64,000 bases of DNA from Pseudomonadota bacterium (lineage in GTDB: Bacteria; Pseudomonadota; Gammaproteobacteria; Burkholderiales; Gallionellaceae). Location of the stretch: positions 1 through 64,000 of the forward strand of contig JAJYLY010000010.1 of assembly GCA_021787435.1 (NCBI GenBank), in the 5' to 3' direction. Made by a program: the position numbers and the translations under genes. Positions within the stretch are counted from its first letter, which is position 1, and each line of letters starts with the position of its first letter. Positions 53,775-62,470 of the stretch are shown piece by piece. The notes beneath the pieces are model-generated. The model searched no databases, had not been told where the DNA came from, and saw nothing but the letters and a program-made list of their open reading frames with translations.

Positions 53775-54161
53775 ATGGCAAACAAACAGTTCATACAGAC
53801 GCCGGATGCGCCGGCCGCGATCGGCACCTATTCGCAGGCGATAAAAGTTAAGGACACCGTGTATCTTTCCGGACAGATCGGACTTGACCCTGCCACCATG
53901 CAGATGGTCGAAGGCATAGACGGGCAGATACACCGCGTGTTCCAGAACCTGCAAGCCGTTGCGAATGCAGCCGGCAGCAGCCTCAACGACCTTGTGAAAC
54001 TCAACGTCTATCTCACCGATCTCAAGAACTTCGCCAAAGTGAACGAGATCATGGCGGGCTATTTCGAACAGCCCTACCCTGCACGGGCTGCCGTGGGTGT
54101 TTTGGCCCTGCCGCGCGGCGCACTGGTAGAAATGGACGGTGTGCTGGTCATACAGGAATAA
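53775..54161 (+). CDS. ridA: Reactive intermediate/imine deaminase RidA
   Basis: A 128-residue RidA/YjgF protein that hydrolyses 2-aminoacrylate and related enamines. [28 protein letters not shown] and [16 protein letters not shown], plus YPARAAVGV with the catalytic Arg, are typical. AGGA stands eight bases before ATG 53775, which I prefer to ATG 53766. A TATAAT at 53735-53740 is a likely -10. Cytoplasmic trimer by family. Confidence 0.95.
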   Translation: MANKQFIQTPDAPAAIGTYSQAIKVKDTVYLSGQIGLDPATMQMVEGIDGQIHRVFQNLQAVANAAGSSLNDLVKLNVYLTDLKNFAKVNEIMAGYFEQPYPARAAVGVLALPRGALVEMDGVLVIQE

Positions 54162-54183
54162 AAGCAGCGCACATGAGAAACTG

Positions 54184-56238
54184 TTGATCACCCCTGTAAA
54201 AATCTCTCCCGCAACACTTGCCAATCTCGCGAAACTTGGCATCCACCATCGCGCCGATCTCTTGCTGCACCTGCCGCTGCGCTACGAGGACGAAACGCAT
54301 CTGGCGCCGATCGAAACCGCAGAGCCCGGTAATACGATGCAGGTGCAGGGCGTGATCACCCACAGCGAAATCGTATTCCGCCCGCGCCGCACGCTACTCT
54401 GCCGTTTGCGGGACGAAAGCGGAGAGCTTTACCTGCGCTTTTTGAATTTCTATCCCAGCCAGACCAAGCTGCTTGCCGTGGACAGAAAAATCCGCGCGGC
54501 TGGCGAAGTGCGCATGGGTTATTACGGACTGGAAATGGTACATCCGAAATGCAGCATGGTTACCGACGACACCCCGCTGAAAACCAGCCTCACGCCGGTT
54601 TATCCCAGCACAGCCGGATTGTCGCAGACCGCGTTGCGCAAGCTGATCGCCAATGCGCTGGAAGTTCTGCCAACACCCGATCATCTGCCAGAGGAAATAC
54701 GCCGTCGTTTGAAACTTGATGGTTTTTCAGAAAGCATCAGACTGCTGCACAACCCGGCGCCTGACATTGTCCCGAGCACACTGGAAGAACGCTCTCATCC
54801 CGCGTGGCAACGCGTGAAGTTCGACGAGTTGCTCGCGCAACAGATATCGATGCGCGTGCATCACAAGGAGCGCAGCGCACGCAAGGCTCCCGCGCTAAAA
54901 ATAAAAGGACATTACTGCGATGTGCTTCTGAAGAACCTGCCGTTCAGGCTGACCCGCTCGCAGCAGAAGGTATCGAAGGAGATCGGCGGCGATCTTGCAA
55001 GGCCCCATCCGATGCAGCGGCTCTTGCTGGGCGATGTGGGCAGCGGCAAGACCATCGTCGCAGCGCTGGCCGCATTGCAGGCGATTGAAAACGGCTATCA
55101 GGTCGCCTTCATGGCGCCCACCGAGATCCTTGCCGAGCAGCATTACCTGAAACTCACAGGCTGGCTTGCCCCACTTGGCCTCATTCCCGTCTGGCTTTCA
55201 GGCAGCCAGAAGAAGAAGGAAAAGCAACTCGCGGCAGAAAAAATAGCATCGGGCGAAACGCTGCTTGCCATCGGCACGCATGCGCTGTTCCAGCAACAGA
55301 TAAGCTTCCAGAAGCTGGGGCTTGCGATCGTGGACGAGCAGCACAAATTCGGCGTCGAGCAGCGTCTTGCGCTTCATGCAAAGGGCAAGGCCGCACAGGC
55401 AAAACCGGGTTTCCAGGAGCCTCACCAGCTGATGATGAGCGCAACCCCGATACCGAGGACTCTTGCGATGAGCTATTACGCAGACCTCGACGTGTCGGTG
55501 ATAGACGAATTGCCGCCCGGGCGCACGCCGGTGATTACCAAGCTTGTCAGCGATGAGCGCCGCTGTGAGGTGTTCGAGCGGGTGAGAAGCGCCTGCATGT
55601 CAGGGCAGCAAGCCTACTGGGTGTGTCCGCTGATAGACGAATCAGAAGCGCTGCAGCTGCAGAATGCGCTGGAAACCCATCAGCAGCTTTGTACGACTTT
55701 CCCGGAATTGCGCGTGGGTCTGGTTCACGGCAAGATGGACAGCACAGAGAAAGTTCGCGTGATGAATGCGTTTAAGACAGGAGAGCTTCAGCTGTTGGTT
55801 GCAACCACTGTGATCGAGGTCGGCGTGGACGTGCCCAACGCTAGCCTGATGGTGATCGATCACGCCGAGCGCATGGGTCTTGCCCAGCTGCACCAGTTGC
55901 GAGGCAGGGTGGGACGCGGCGCTCAGCAAAGCCTGTGCATCCTGCTGTACCAGAAGCCTCTTTCCGAACTGGCCAGGACCAGGCTCAAGGTGATCTTCGA
56001 GAACAACGACGGCTTCGCCATCGCACAACAGGACCTGCAGCTGCGCGGCCCAGGAGAATTGCTGGGTGCAAGACAGAGCGGGATGGCGATGCTGCGATTT
56101 GCTGACATCGATGCGGACGAAGATCTGCTGGAACAGGCAAGGACAGTGGCAGATGAGTTGCTACGCGAGTACCCGGAAGCCGCGCGCGGCTACCTACACC
56201 GCTGGATGGCGAACAGGCATGACTTTCTCCATGCATGA
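54184..56238 (+). CDS. recG: ATP-dependent DNA helicase RecG
   Basis: It remodels stalled forks and Holliday junctions. The N-terminal wedge/OB domain (about 45-140) is followed by a superfamily 2 helicase with GDVGSGKT (Walker A), DEQHKFGVEQR (motif II), SATPIPRTLAM and GRVGRGAQQSLC. No ATG fits the N-terminus: TTG 54184 (then ITPVKISPATLANLAKLGI) is my choice, GTG 54139 inside ridA is the other option. It lies close behind ridA and overlaps ubiC. Confidence 0.93.
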   Translation: MITPVKISPATLANLAKLGIHHRADLLLHLPLRYEDETHLAPIETAEPGNTMQVQGVITHSEIVFRPRRTLLCRLRDESGELYLRFLNFYPSQTKLLAVDRKIRAAGEVRMGYYGLEMVHPKCSMVTDDTPLKTSLTPVYPSTAGLSQTALRKLIANALEVLPTPDHLPEEIRRRLKLDGFSESIRLLHNPAPDIVPSTLEERSHPAWQRVKFDELLAQQISMRVHHKERSARKAPALKIKGHYCDVLLKNLPFRLTRSQQKVSKEIGGDLARPHPMQRLLLGDVGSGKTIVAALAALQAIENGYQVAFMAPTEILAEQHYLKLTGWLAPLGLIPVWLSGSQKKKEKQLAAEKIASGETLLAIGTHALFQQQISFQKLGLAIVDEQHKFGVEQRLALHAKGKAAQAKPGFQEPHQLMMSATPIPRTLAMSYYADLDVSVIDELPPGRTPVITKLVSDERRCEVFERVRSACMSGQQAYWVCPLIDESEALQLQNALETHQQLCTTFPELRVGLVHGKMDSTEKVRVMNAFKTGELQLLVATTVIEVGVDVPNASLMVIDHAERMGLAQLHQLRGRVGRGAQQSLCILLYQKPLSELARTRLKVIFENNDGFAIAQQDLQLRGPGELLGARQSGMAMLRFADIDADEDLLEQARTVADELLREYPEAARGYLHRWMANRHDFLHA

Positions 56239-56764
56239 CTGGAAGCGCTCGACGCTGGGGGCTGATGAAAGATTGCTGCCATGGCTGCGCAACCGTGGCT
56301 CGCTCACTCAGCGCATCATGCAGCACTGCGATCGCTTTGCCGTGCACAACGTGAAGGACGGAAAGACGAACATCGCACCCGATGAATCCGCCCTGTTGCA
56401 TATCGCGCCGAAGCAGCTCGCCTGGTCGCGCGAAGTCTTTCTGTATGCCGACGATCAACCCGTGGTGTTCGCCCATAGCGCTTGTAACATCCGCTCTCTT
56501 GGCAGCGCGTGGCATTCCCTGCGCAAACTCGGCAACAGGCCGCTGGGCGCGGTGCTTTTCTCTCATCCCGAGGTCATACGCATGCCCTTATATTACAATA
56601 CGCTGAGTGTCCGGCATCCGCTGTACCACCACGCAGCATGCGCGCTTAGCGACCCGCCGAACCGACTCTGGGCGCGCAGATCGCTGTTTTATCTGCATAA
56701 CGAACCGCTGCTGGTCACAGAAGTTTTTTTACCTGGAATACTTAAACTCATGATGGAGGATTGA
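56219..56764 (+). CDS. ubiC: Chorismate pyruvate-lyase
   Basis: The first committed step of ubiquinone synthesis, giving 4-hydroxybenzoate from chorismate. About 181 residues with the UbiC features WLRNRGSLTQRI near the start, SREVFLYADDQPVVFAHS, and the C-terminal RRSLFYLHNEPLLVTEVFLP carrying the catalytic Glu. The ATG at 56219 overlaps recG by 20 bp; ATG 56231 is a second possibility. ubiA follows after repeat B. Confidence 0.93.
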   Translation: MTFSMHDWKRSTLGADERLLPWLRNRGSLTQRIMQHCDRFAVHNVKDGKTNIAPDESALLHIAPKQLAWSREVFLYADDQPVVFAHSACNIRSLGSAWHSLRKLGNRPLGAVLFSHPEVIRMPLYYNTLSVRHPLYHHAACALSDPPNRLWARRSLFYLHNEPLLVTEVFLPGILKLMMED

Positions 56765-56830
56765 GGAGTCAGGGCCGGGTAAAACACGGTTTCTGTTAAA
56801 CTCTCCATACCTGCTAAAGCCTCAATCCTC
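56756..56830. repeat. Inverted repeat with 11-bp perfect arms, copy B
   Basis: GAGGATTGAGG (56756-56766, running through the ubiC stop) and CCTCAATCCTC (56820-56830) are exact complements 53 bp apart. The right arm CCTCAATCCTCGA matches copy A at 50440-50452 base for base. It sits 12 bp before the ubiA start. Confidence 0.75.
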
Positions 56831-56842
56831 GATCCTGATCAA

Positions 56843-57703
56843 ATGACTTTTGTTGAACGCTTATCGCTTTACATGCAACTCACCCGGATGAACAAGCCCA
56901 TCGGCATCCTGTTGCTGCTGTGGCCCACACTTTGGGGCTTGTGGATCGCAGGCAAGGGTCATCCTGATTTCCTCATCCTGACGATCTTCACGCTTGGCAC
57001 GATACTGATGCGCTCTGCAGGCTGCGCGATCAACGACTATGCCGATCGCAACATAGACCGACATGTCAAACGCACTTCCGAGCGCCCTATCACCAGCGGA
57101 AAAATCAGACCCAAGGAAGCGCTGTGGCTTGCCGCAGCGTTGGCGCTCATCTCCTTCCTGCTGATTCTGCCGCTCAACAGGCTGACCCTGCTGCTGTCGG
57201 TGCCGGCGCTTTTCCTGGCAGCCAGCTATCCGTTCACCAAGCGCTTCTTCGCAATCCCGCAGGCCTATCTCGGCATCGCGTTCGGCTTCGGAATCCCAAT
57301 GACATTTGCCGCAGAGCTTGGCAGCGTGCCGGTAGTGGCATGGCTGCTTTTGAGCGCAAACATCTTCTGGTCTGTCGCCTACGATACGGAATACGCGATG
57401 GTGGACAGGGAGGACGACATACACCTCAACATCCACTCCTCCGCGCTGTTCTTCGGCAGGTACGACGTCGCTGCGGTGATGCTCTGTTATGCCGCCACGC
57501 TCATCTTGCTGATAGTGGCTGGGCAGATGGCAAAGCTGGGCTATCTGTATTATTCAGGCCTTGCCGTTTCTGCCTTGATTGCGCTGTATCATCTTAGCCT
57601 CATCAGGGAAAGAAAGCCCGAGGCATGCTTCAAGGCTTTCCTTCACAACAACTGGTTCGGTGCCGCGGTATTCGCCGGCATTTTTCTGGATTATCTGAAA
57701 TGA
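56843..57703 (+). CDS. ubiA: 4-hydroxybenzoate octaprenyltransferase
   Basis: A 286-residue, nine-helix inner-membrane prenyltransferase attaching the polyprenyl tail to 4-hydroxybenzoate. The first Asp-rich motif [19 protein letters not shown] and the second, [13 protein letters not shown], bind pyrophosphate through Mg2+. It follows ubiC, and the next gene's ATG overlaps its stop (ATGA). Confidence 0.96.
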   Translation: MTFVERLSLYMQLTRMNKPIGILLLLWPTLWGLWIAGKGHPDFLILTIFTLGTILMRSAGCAINDYADRNIDRHVKRTSERPITSGKIRPKEALWLAAALALISFLLILPLNRLTLLLSVPALFLAASYPFTKRFFAIPQAYLGIAFGFGIPMTFAAELGSVPVVAWLLLSANIFWSVAYDTEYAMVDREDDIHLNIHSSALFFGRYDVAAVMLCYAATLILLIVAGQMAKLGYLYYSGLAVSALIALYHLSLIRERKPEACFKAFLHNNWFGAAVFAGIFLDYLK

Positions 57704-58305
57704 TCAGCATGCTGAGATCGAGCTACAGCCTGATTGCGCCAATATACGACGTCGTGATCGAGAAGGCGATGCGCAAAGCGCGAGAACAATCGCTGCTTGC
57801 ATTGCCGAGAAGCGAGCCAGGAAATGTTCTGATAAGCGGCGCAGGAACAGGGCTGGACCTGCCTTTTCTGCCAGAACTGCACCGCTATACCGCCCTCGAT
57901 TTCAACGCGGCGATGCTCTCCCGTGCAAGAGCGCGCAACACGGATCTCAGAATAGACTGGGTGCTTGGCGACAGCATGGCTCTGCCTTTTGCGAACGAAA
58001 GATTCGATCACATCGTGCTGCACCTGATCACAGCCGTAGTGCCTCATCCCCAACTATGCCTGAGTGAAGCGGCCCGTGTGTTGAAGCCCGGCGGCAGCAT
58101 CGTGCTGTTCGACAAGTTTCTGCGCCAAGGGCAAGCAGCGCCGCTGCGCCGCCTGCTCACCCCTTTGTCCTCCCGCATCGCAACCCGCATGGACGTGGTG
58201 TTCGAAGACATATTGCAGCCGGGACTCGAAATCGTGAGCAATTCGCCCATGCTTCTGGGCGGCTGGTTCCGCGGCATCGTATTGCGCAAGCTGACGCAAG
58301 CCTGA
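57700..58305 (+). CDS. Class I SAM-dependent methyltransferase, ubiA-linked
   Basis: A 201-residue methyltransferase with Rossmann motif [36 protein letters not shown], and [15 protein letters not shown]. It resembles UbiE/PmtA-type enzymes. The overlap with ubiA suggests quinone or membrane-lipid methylation, but the substrate is not defined by sequence. ATG 57700 is chosen for that overlap. Confidence 0.85.
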   Translation: MISMLRSSYSLIAPIYDVVIEKAMRKAREQSLLALPRSEPGNVLISGAGTGLDLPFLPELHRYTALDFNAAMLSRARARNTDLRIDWVLGDSMALPFANERFDHIVLHLITAVVPHPQLCLSEAARVLKPGGSIVLFDKFLRQGQAAPLRRLLTPLSSRIATRMDVVFEDILQPGLEIVSNSPMLLGGWFRGIVLRKLTQA

Positions 58306-58363
58306 CCGCGGGTTACAATGCGCAGCGCATATGAAACATGATTAACCCGCTTGGAAGGTGAAA

Positions 58364-58906
58364 ATGAACAAGTTCGACGAAATCCTGCCCATACCATCCA
58401 TAGATGAAAGCATTGCCAGCTTCACCAAGCACCTCGACAATGACATCTCGGAACGTTTTAATGAGCTGCGCAAATGCTCCTTCTTTGATCCTGTTCCCAG
58501 CGAATGGTTGAAACACATATCGGAAGAATGCGTGATCAGGAAGTTTTATGCTGGAAACAAACTCATCACGGAAGGTGATGCGTCGAACAACTTCTACGTC
58601 GTGCTGTTCGGCTCAACCACCGTCTCCTGCGACAACGAAGTTGTCGGAACCATAGTCAGCGGGGAATGCATAGGCGAAGGCACATTTTTTTCAGTCGGCA
58701 ATGTCTCCCGCTCTGCAACCGTGACAACCGATGAATATGTGGTCGTCGCCGAGTTCAACCGGGTCGGCATCAGCCGGTTGCAGCGCGACGCGACGACTCA
58801 GGCCTATCTCGACAAGGCGCTCCTGCTCGCGTTATTCAAGAAGCTGCAGGGCGCAAACCGCAAGATACAAGAATTGATTCGCCTGACCGGTCAACTAACT
58901 GCATAG
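58364..58906 (+). CDS. Stand-alone cyclic-nucleotide-binding domain protein
   Basis: A 180-residue protein whose middle (about 40-145) is a CNB/Crp-like beta-roll: FYAGNKLITEGDASNNFYVVLFG, and the phosphate-binding cassette GECIGEGTFF...VSRSATV with the Glu and Arg that hold the cyclic phosphate. Helices flank it, but there is no helix-turn-helix, kinase or channel. It probably regulates a partner protein. GGAAGG lies six bases before ATG 58364. Confidence 0.85.
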   Translation: MNKFDEILPIPSIDESIASFTKHLDNDISERFNELRKCSFFDPVPSEWLKHISEECVIRKFYAGNKLITEGDASNNFYVVLFGSTTVSCDNEVVGTIVSGECIGEGTFFSVGNVSRSATVTTDEYVVVAEFNRVGISRLQRDATTQAYLDKALLLALFKKLQGANRKIQELIRLTGQLTA

Positions 58907-58917
58907 GGTTCAGGAAA

Positions 58918-59532
58918 TCAGGATCGCCGACAATAGCAATACACGAACTGCTGCGTTGCGCCTGCCGGTGTCTGGTGCGCCTCACTCTGATGTTTCAACA
59001 GAGTAAACGAAATGCCAAACTGGTCGTGCAACTCATCCGGGCGATAGCGCACAACCGGCAGACCGCTGCACTGCAGCGGGCCATCCTCGGCAAAGGTCGC
59101 TACGATCACATGACCTCCAGGTTTGACAGCATGCAAAACCTTCTGCACATAGGCATCGCGATCCAGGGGGTCAGTCAGGAAATGAAACACCGCGCGGTCG
59201 TGCCAGATATCGTAACGATTCCCGGCAAGCTCTGCCTTGGTGATATCGGCTTCGATCCAGCTCACTCTACCCGCCTCCTCATCCAGACGTTTTTTTACCT
59301 CGCCCATTGCCGCCCCTGAAAGATCCAGAACGGTCAGGTCGCTGTAGCCCGCTTTTAACAGGTCATCCACCAGCATTGATGCGCCCCCGCCCACATCGAT
59401 GATGGCCGCATCAAGCCCTAGTCCCACCTCCCTGATGAGACCGAAAGAAAGATCCGCATGCGGCTGAAACCAGCTCACCGCATCGGTCTTCTTGTTTTTG
59501 TATACCGTTTCCCAATGTTCTTTGGAATGCAT
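58918..59532 (-). CDS. Class I SAM-dependent methyltransferase
   Basis: A 204-residue methyltransferase: HWETVYKNKKTDAVSWFQPH, motif I IIDVGGGASMLVDDLL, IWHDRAVFHFL and KPGGHVIVATFAEDGP. This pattern is common in proteins annotated as thiopurine/TehB-like methyltransferases; the substrate is unknown. It is convergent with the CNB gene and lies downstream of hemF on the same strand with a 25-bp gap. Confidence 0.88.
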   Translation of the reverse strand: MHSKEHWETVYKNKKTDAVSWFQPHADLSFGLIREVGLGLDAAIIDVGGGASMLVDDLLKAGYSDLTVLDLSGAAMGEVKKRLDEEAGRVSWIEADITKAELAGNRYDIWHDRAVFHFLTDPLDRDAYVQKVLHAVKPGGHVIVATFAEDGPLQCSGLPVVRYRPDELHDQFGISFTLLKHQSEAHQTPAGATQQFVYCYCRRS

Positions 59533-59557
59533 GCCGCCTCCAATTTTTTAAGCGTTG

Positions 59558-60478
59558 CTACACCCAGTCTTTGGGTTGCAGGTAAGTATCGTAAAGGTCG
59601 GCCTCCGGCGTGCCAGGCTCCGGATGCCAGTCGTAACGCCATTTGACCAGCGGCGGCATGGACAGCAGAATGGACTCGGTTCTGCCGTTGGACTGCAAGC
59701 CGAAAATGGTTCCCCGGTCTATCACCAGGTTGAATTCCACGTAGCGGCCGCGCCGGTAGAGCTGGAAGTCGCGCTCGCGTTCACCATAAGGCGTGTTCAT
59801 GCGCTTTTCCAGAAGCGGTATGTAGGCCGACAGAAAATGATCTCCCACACTTTGCTGTATCGCGAATGCGGTGTCGAAGTCTGGCGAACTCATGTCATCG
59901 AAAAAGATACCGCCTATGCCGCGCGGCTCGTTTCTATGCTTCAGGAAAAAATACTCGTCGCACCATTTCTTGTATCTGGGATAAAGATCATCCCCGAAAG
60001 GCGAGAGCGAATTCTTGCAAATCTGGTGAAAGTGCACCGCGTCTTCATGAAAGCCGTAATAGGGCGTGAGATCCATCCCGCCACCGAACCAGAAAACCTT
60101 CTCACCATCCGGTTTGTGCGCCATGAACATGCGCACATTGGCATGCGTGGTCGGCGCGTAAGGATTTCTCGGGTGCATCACCAGAGACACCCCCATCGCC
60201 TCCCAGCTGCATCCAGCAAGCTCAGGCCGATGCGCGGTGGCTGAAGCCGGCATCCTGTCGCCCTCTACATGCGAAAATGCCACGCCGCCGCGTTCGAGTA
60301 CATTGCCTTCCTCGAGAATGCAGCTGATCCCTTCCCCCTTGCCAATACCACCCGAACCCGTGGCACGCTGCCATTTGTCGCGTATGAAGGCCTTGCCGTC
60401 CACCTGCTCCAAGCGTTCGACGATCAGCTCCTGCAGTTCGAGCAGATATTCCTTGACGGATGCGCTGTTTACACTCAT
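59558..60478 (-). CDS. hemF: Oxygen-dependent coproporphyrinogen III oxidase
   Basis: It decarboxylates coproporphyrinogen III to protoporphyrinogen IX using oxygen, so the cell meets oxygen. The 306 residues carry the signature [29 protein letters not shown] and [25 protein letters not shown] precedes the ATG. A palindromic repeat separates it from tsaC. Confidence 0.96.
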   Translation of the reverse strand: MSVNSASVKEYLLELQELIVERLEQVDGKAFIRDKWQRATGSGGIGKGEGISCILEEGNVLERGGVAFSHVEGDRMPASATAHRPELAGCSWEAMGVSLVMHPRNPYAPTTHANVRMFMAHKPDGEKVFWFGGGMDLTPYYGFHEDAVHFHQICKNSLSPFGDDLYPRYKKWCDEYFFLKHRNEPRGIGGIFFDDMSSPDFDTAFAIQQSVGDHFLSAYIPLLEKRMNTPYGERERDFQLYRRGRYVEFNLVIDRGTIFGLQSNGRTESILLSMPPLVKWRYDWHPEPGTPEADLYDTYLQPKDWV

Positions 60479-60496
60479 GTTCTCTCCTGTTTCCCC

Positions 60497-60527
60497 ACTG
60501 TCATTCCTGCATAGGCAGGAATCCAGC
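60497..60527. repeat. REP-like palindrome between tsaC and hemF
   Basis: ATTCCTGC-ATAG-GCAGGAAT (60503-60522) is a perfect 8-bp inverted repeat, flanked by GTC and CCAG. It belongs to the widespread proteobacterial intergenic palindromes that read GTCATTCC...GGAATCCAG. Confidence 0.75.
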
Positions 60528-60534
60528 CAATTGA

Positions 60535-61080
60535 TCAGCCGCGCAGTATTCTACCATCCGTCCAGCCCATGATCTTCGAAGGCTGACGGCGTTTCCCCAC
60601 CCGCCCCGGCAGCACCCAGACATGCTTCCCGAACATGCGCTGACATTCCGCATAGGTCTTTGCAGGGCGCATCCCGCTTTTATTGGCGCTGGTTGAAACC
60701 AGCGCGCTTCCAACGCCTTTGCAAAGTCGTCTTGCATAATCATGTGCCGTCAGGCGCACCGCGAGCGTATCGTGTTCACCCCTTAGCCATCTGGGCGCAT
60801 TTTTCTTTACAGGCATCAGATAGGTGATCACCTGACTTCCTGCTTCGCACAACCTGCTCTGCTGTTCTGCCGAAAGCGGCGCGAGATAACGCGCGACCTG
60901 AGCATAACTGGATGCGATCAGGATCAGCCCCTTTTTCTGCGGGCGCTGCTTCAATTTCAGCAAGCGTTTGACCGCGACTCGATTGGCCGGATCGCAACCC
61001 AGACCATAGCAGGATTCGGTGGGATAAGCGATCAGCCCGCCATGCGCAAGATATGCGGCAATGCAGCGGTACTGCATCAT
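60535..61080 (-). CDS. tsaC: Threonylcarbamoyl-AMP synthase, Sua5/YrdC family
   Basis: It forms the threonylcarbamoyl-AMP used for t6A37 in tRNAs. The 181 residues have [32 protein letters not shown], and STSANKSG, all typical of YrdC domains. The single-domain length favours TsaC over longer Sua5. ATG 61080 overlaps the purD stop (ATGA) and is chosen over 16 extra codons. Confidence 0.93.
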   Translation of the reverse strand: MMQYRCIAAYLAHGGLIAYPTESCYGLGCDPANRVAVKRLLKLKQRPQKKGLILIASSYAQVARYLAPLSAEQQSRLCEAGSQVITYLMPVKKNAPRWLRGEHDTLAVRLTAHDYARRLCKGVGSALVSTSANKSGMRPAKTYAECQRMFGKHVWVLPGRVGKRRQPSKIMGWTDGRILRG

Positions 61081-62378
61081 CTGGACGTTTTGATTGCGCG
61101 AAAACCGATGTCTCGGCGCATCTGGCAACCGTCAAAATGAATTTCATCGGCGATCTGGTAGGCGCGCCGTTGCGCCATGCGCACGCTGTCGCCCAGCGCC
61201 GTGACGCAAAGCACCCGCCCGCCGCTGGTCACAACCTTGCCATCTTTCAATGCTGTGCCTGCGTGAAACACGTGCACATCCTCTTCCGTCCTGATTGGCA
61301 ATCCTGTGATCACATCGCCGCTTCTTGGCGCATCCGGATAATTGTAAGCCGCCATCACCACGCCCAGCGCGCATCTCCTGTCCCATTCGACCTCAACGCT
61401 TTTTAGCGTACCATCCACCGCATGTTCGACCAGCGTCAGAAGATCGGTTTTCAACCGCAGCATAATAGGCTGGGTTTCAGGATCTCCCATGCGGCAATTG
61501 AATTCCAGAACCTTAAGGGTCCCGTCAGGCGAAATCATCAGACCTGCATAAAGGAATCCAGTATAGGTGTGCCCTTCCTTTTCCATACCATGCACAGTGG
61601 GCATGATGACTTCGCGTAGCGCGCGCGCATACACCTCGGGTGTGACGACAGGCGCGGGCGAATATGCGCCCATGCCGCCGGTATTGGGACCCCGGTCTTC
61701 ATCCAGGAGGCGCTTGTGATCTTGGCTGGTCGCTAGCGGCAGCACGTTATTGCCATCCACCATCACAATGAAGCTAGCCTCCTCGCCGGTCAAAAACTCC
61801 TCGATCACTACGCGCGCACCGGTCCTTCGACCTAGCTCAGGACTGGCATCGACAAACTTATTATCGGACAGCATCATGTCGATCGCCTCATGTGCCTCGG
61901 CAAGCGTCATCGCGACCACCACGCCTTTGCCTGCTGCAAGACCGTCAGCCTTGATCACAATAGGCGCGCCTTTCTCGTCCACGTATGCGTGCGCTGCAGC
62001 AACATCGCTGAAGGTCTGGTAAAACGCAGTGGGAATATTGTGGCGCACCATGAATGCCTTGGCAAAATCCTTGGAGGATTCGAGCTGCGCAGCGGCCTTG
62101 GTCGGTCCGAAAATTTTAAGCCCTGCACGGCGGAATGCATCCACCACGCCATTGGCCAAAGGTGCCTCTGGACCTACCACAGTCAAATAAATATTTTCCT
62201 TTTGTGCGAATGCGAGCAGCTCATCAACCGAGCCGATTGCGACATTCTCCACGCCGTTTTCAAGCTCAGTGCCTGCATTGCCTGGCGCGACATACACCTT
62301 CTGTACCCTGGACGATTGCACCAGACGCCACGCCAGCGCGTGCTCACGGCCGCCGCCACCGATCACTAAAATTTTCAT
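61077..62378 (-). CDS. purD: Phosphoribosylamine-glycine ligase
   Basis: An ATP-grasp enzyme for the second step of purine synthesis, 433 residues. It starts MKILVIGGGGREHALAW and has VIKADGLAAGKGVVVA, the LTGEEASFIVMVDG and the GGMGAYSPAPVV segments. AAAGGA stands before ATG 62378. It follows purH by 92 bp and overlaps tsaC. Confidence 0.97.
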   Translation of the reverse strand: MKILVIGGGGREHALAWRLVQSSRVQKVYVAPGNAGTELENGVENVAIGSVDELLAFAQKENIYLTVVGPEAPLANGVVDAFRRAGLKIFGPTKAAAQLESSKDFAKAFMVRHNIPTAFYQTFSDVAAAHAYVDEKGAPIVIKADGLAAGKGVVVAMTLAEAHEAIDMMLSDNKFVDASPELGRRTGARVVIEEFLTGEEASFIVMVDGNNVLPLATSQDHKRLLDEDRGPNTGGMGAYSPAPVVTPEVYARALREVIMPTVHGMEKEGHTYTGFLYAGLMISPDGTLKVLEFNCRMGDPETQPIMLRLKTDLLTLVEHAVDGTLKSVEVEWDRRCALGVVMAAYNYPDAPRSGDVITGLPIRTEEDVHVFHAGTALKDGKVVTSGGRVLCVTALGDSVRMAQRRAYQIADEIHFDGCQMRRDIGFRAIKTSR

Positions 62379-62470
62379 ACTGTTTTCCTTTAACAAGCAG
62401 CTCCTGGCTGATAGCTCGTTGCAAAAGCATCTACTTCATATTTGCCACAGGCTACTTGCTAACCGCTATT

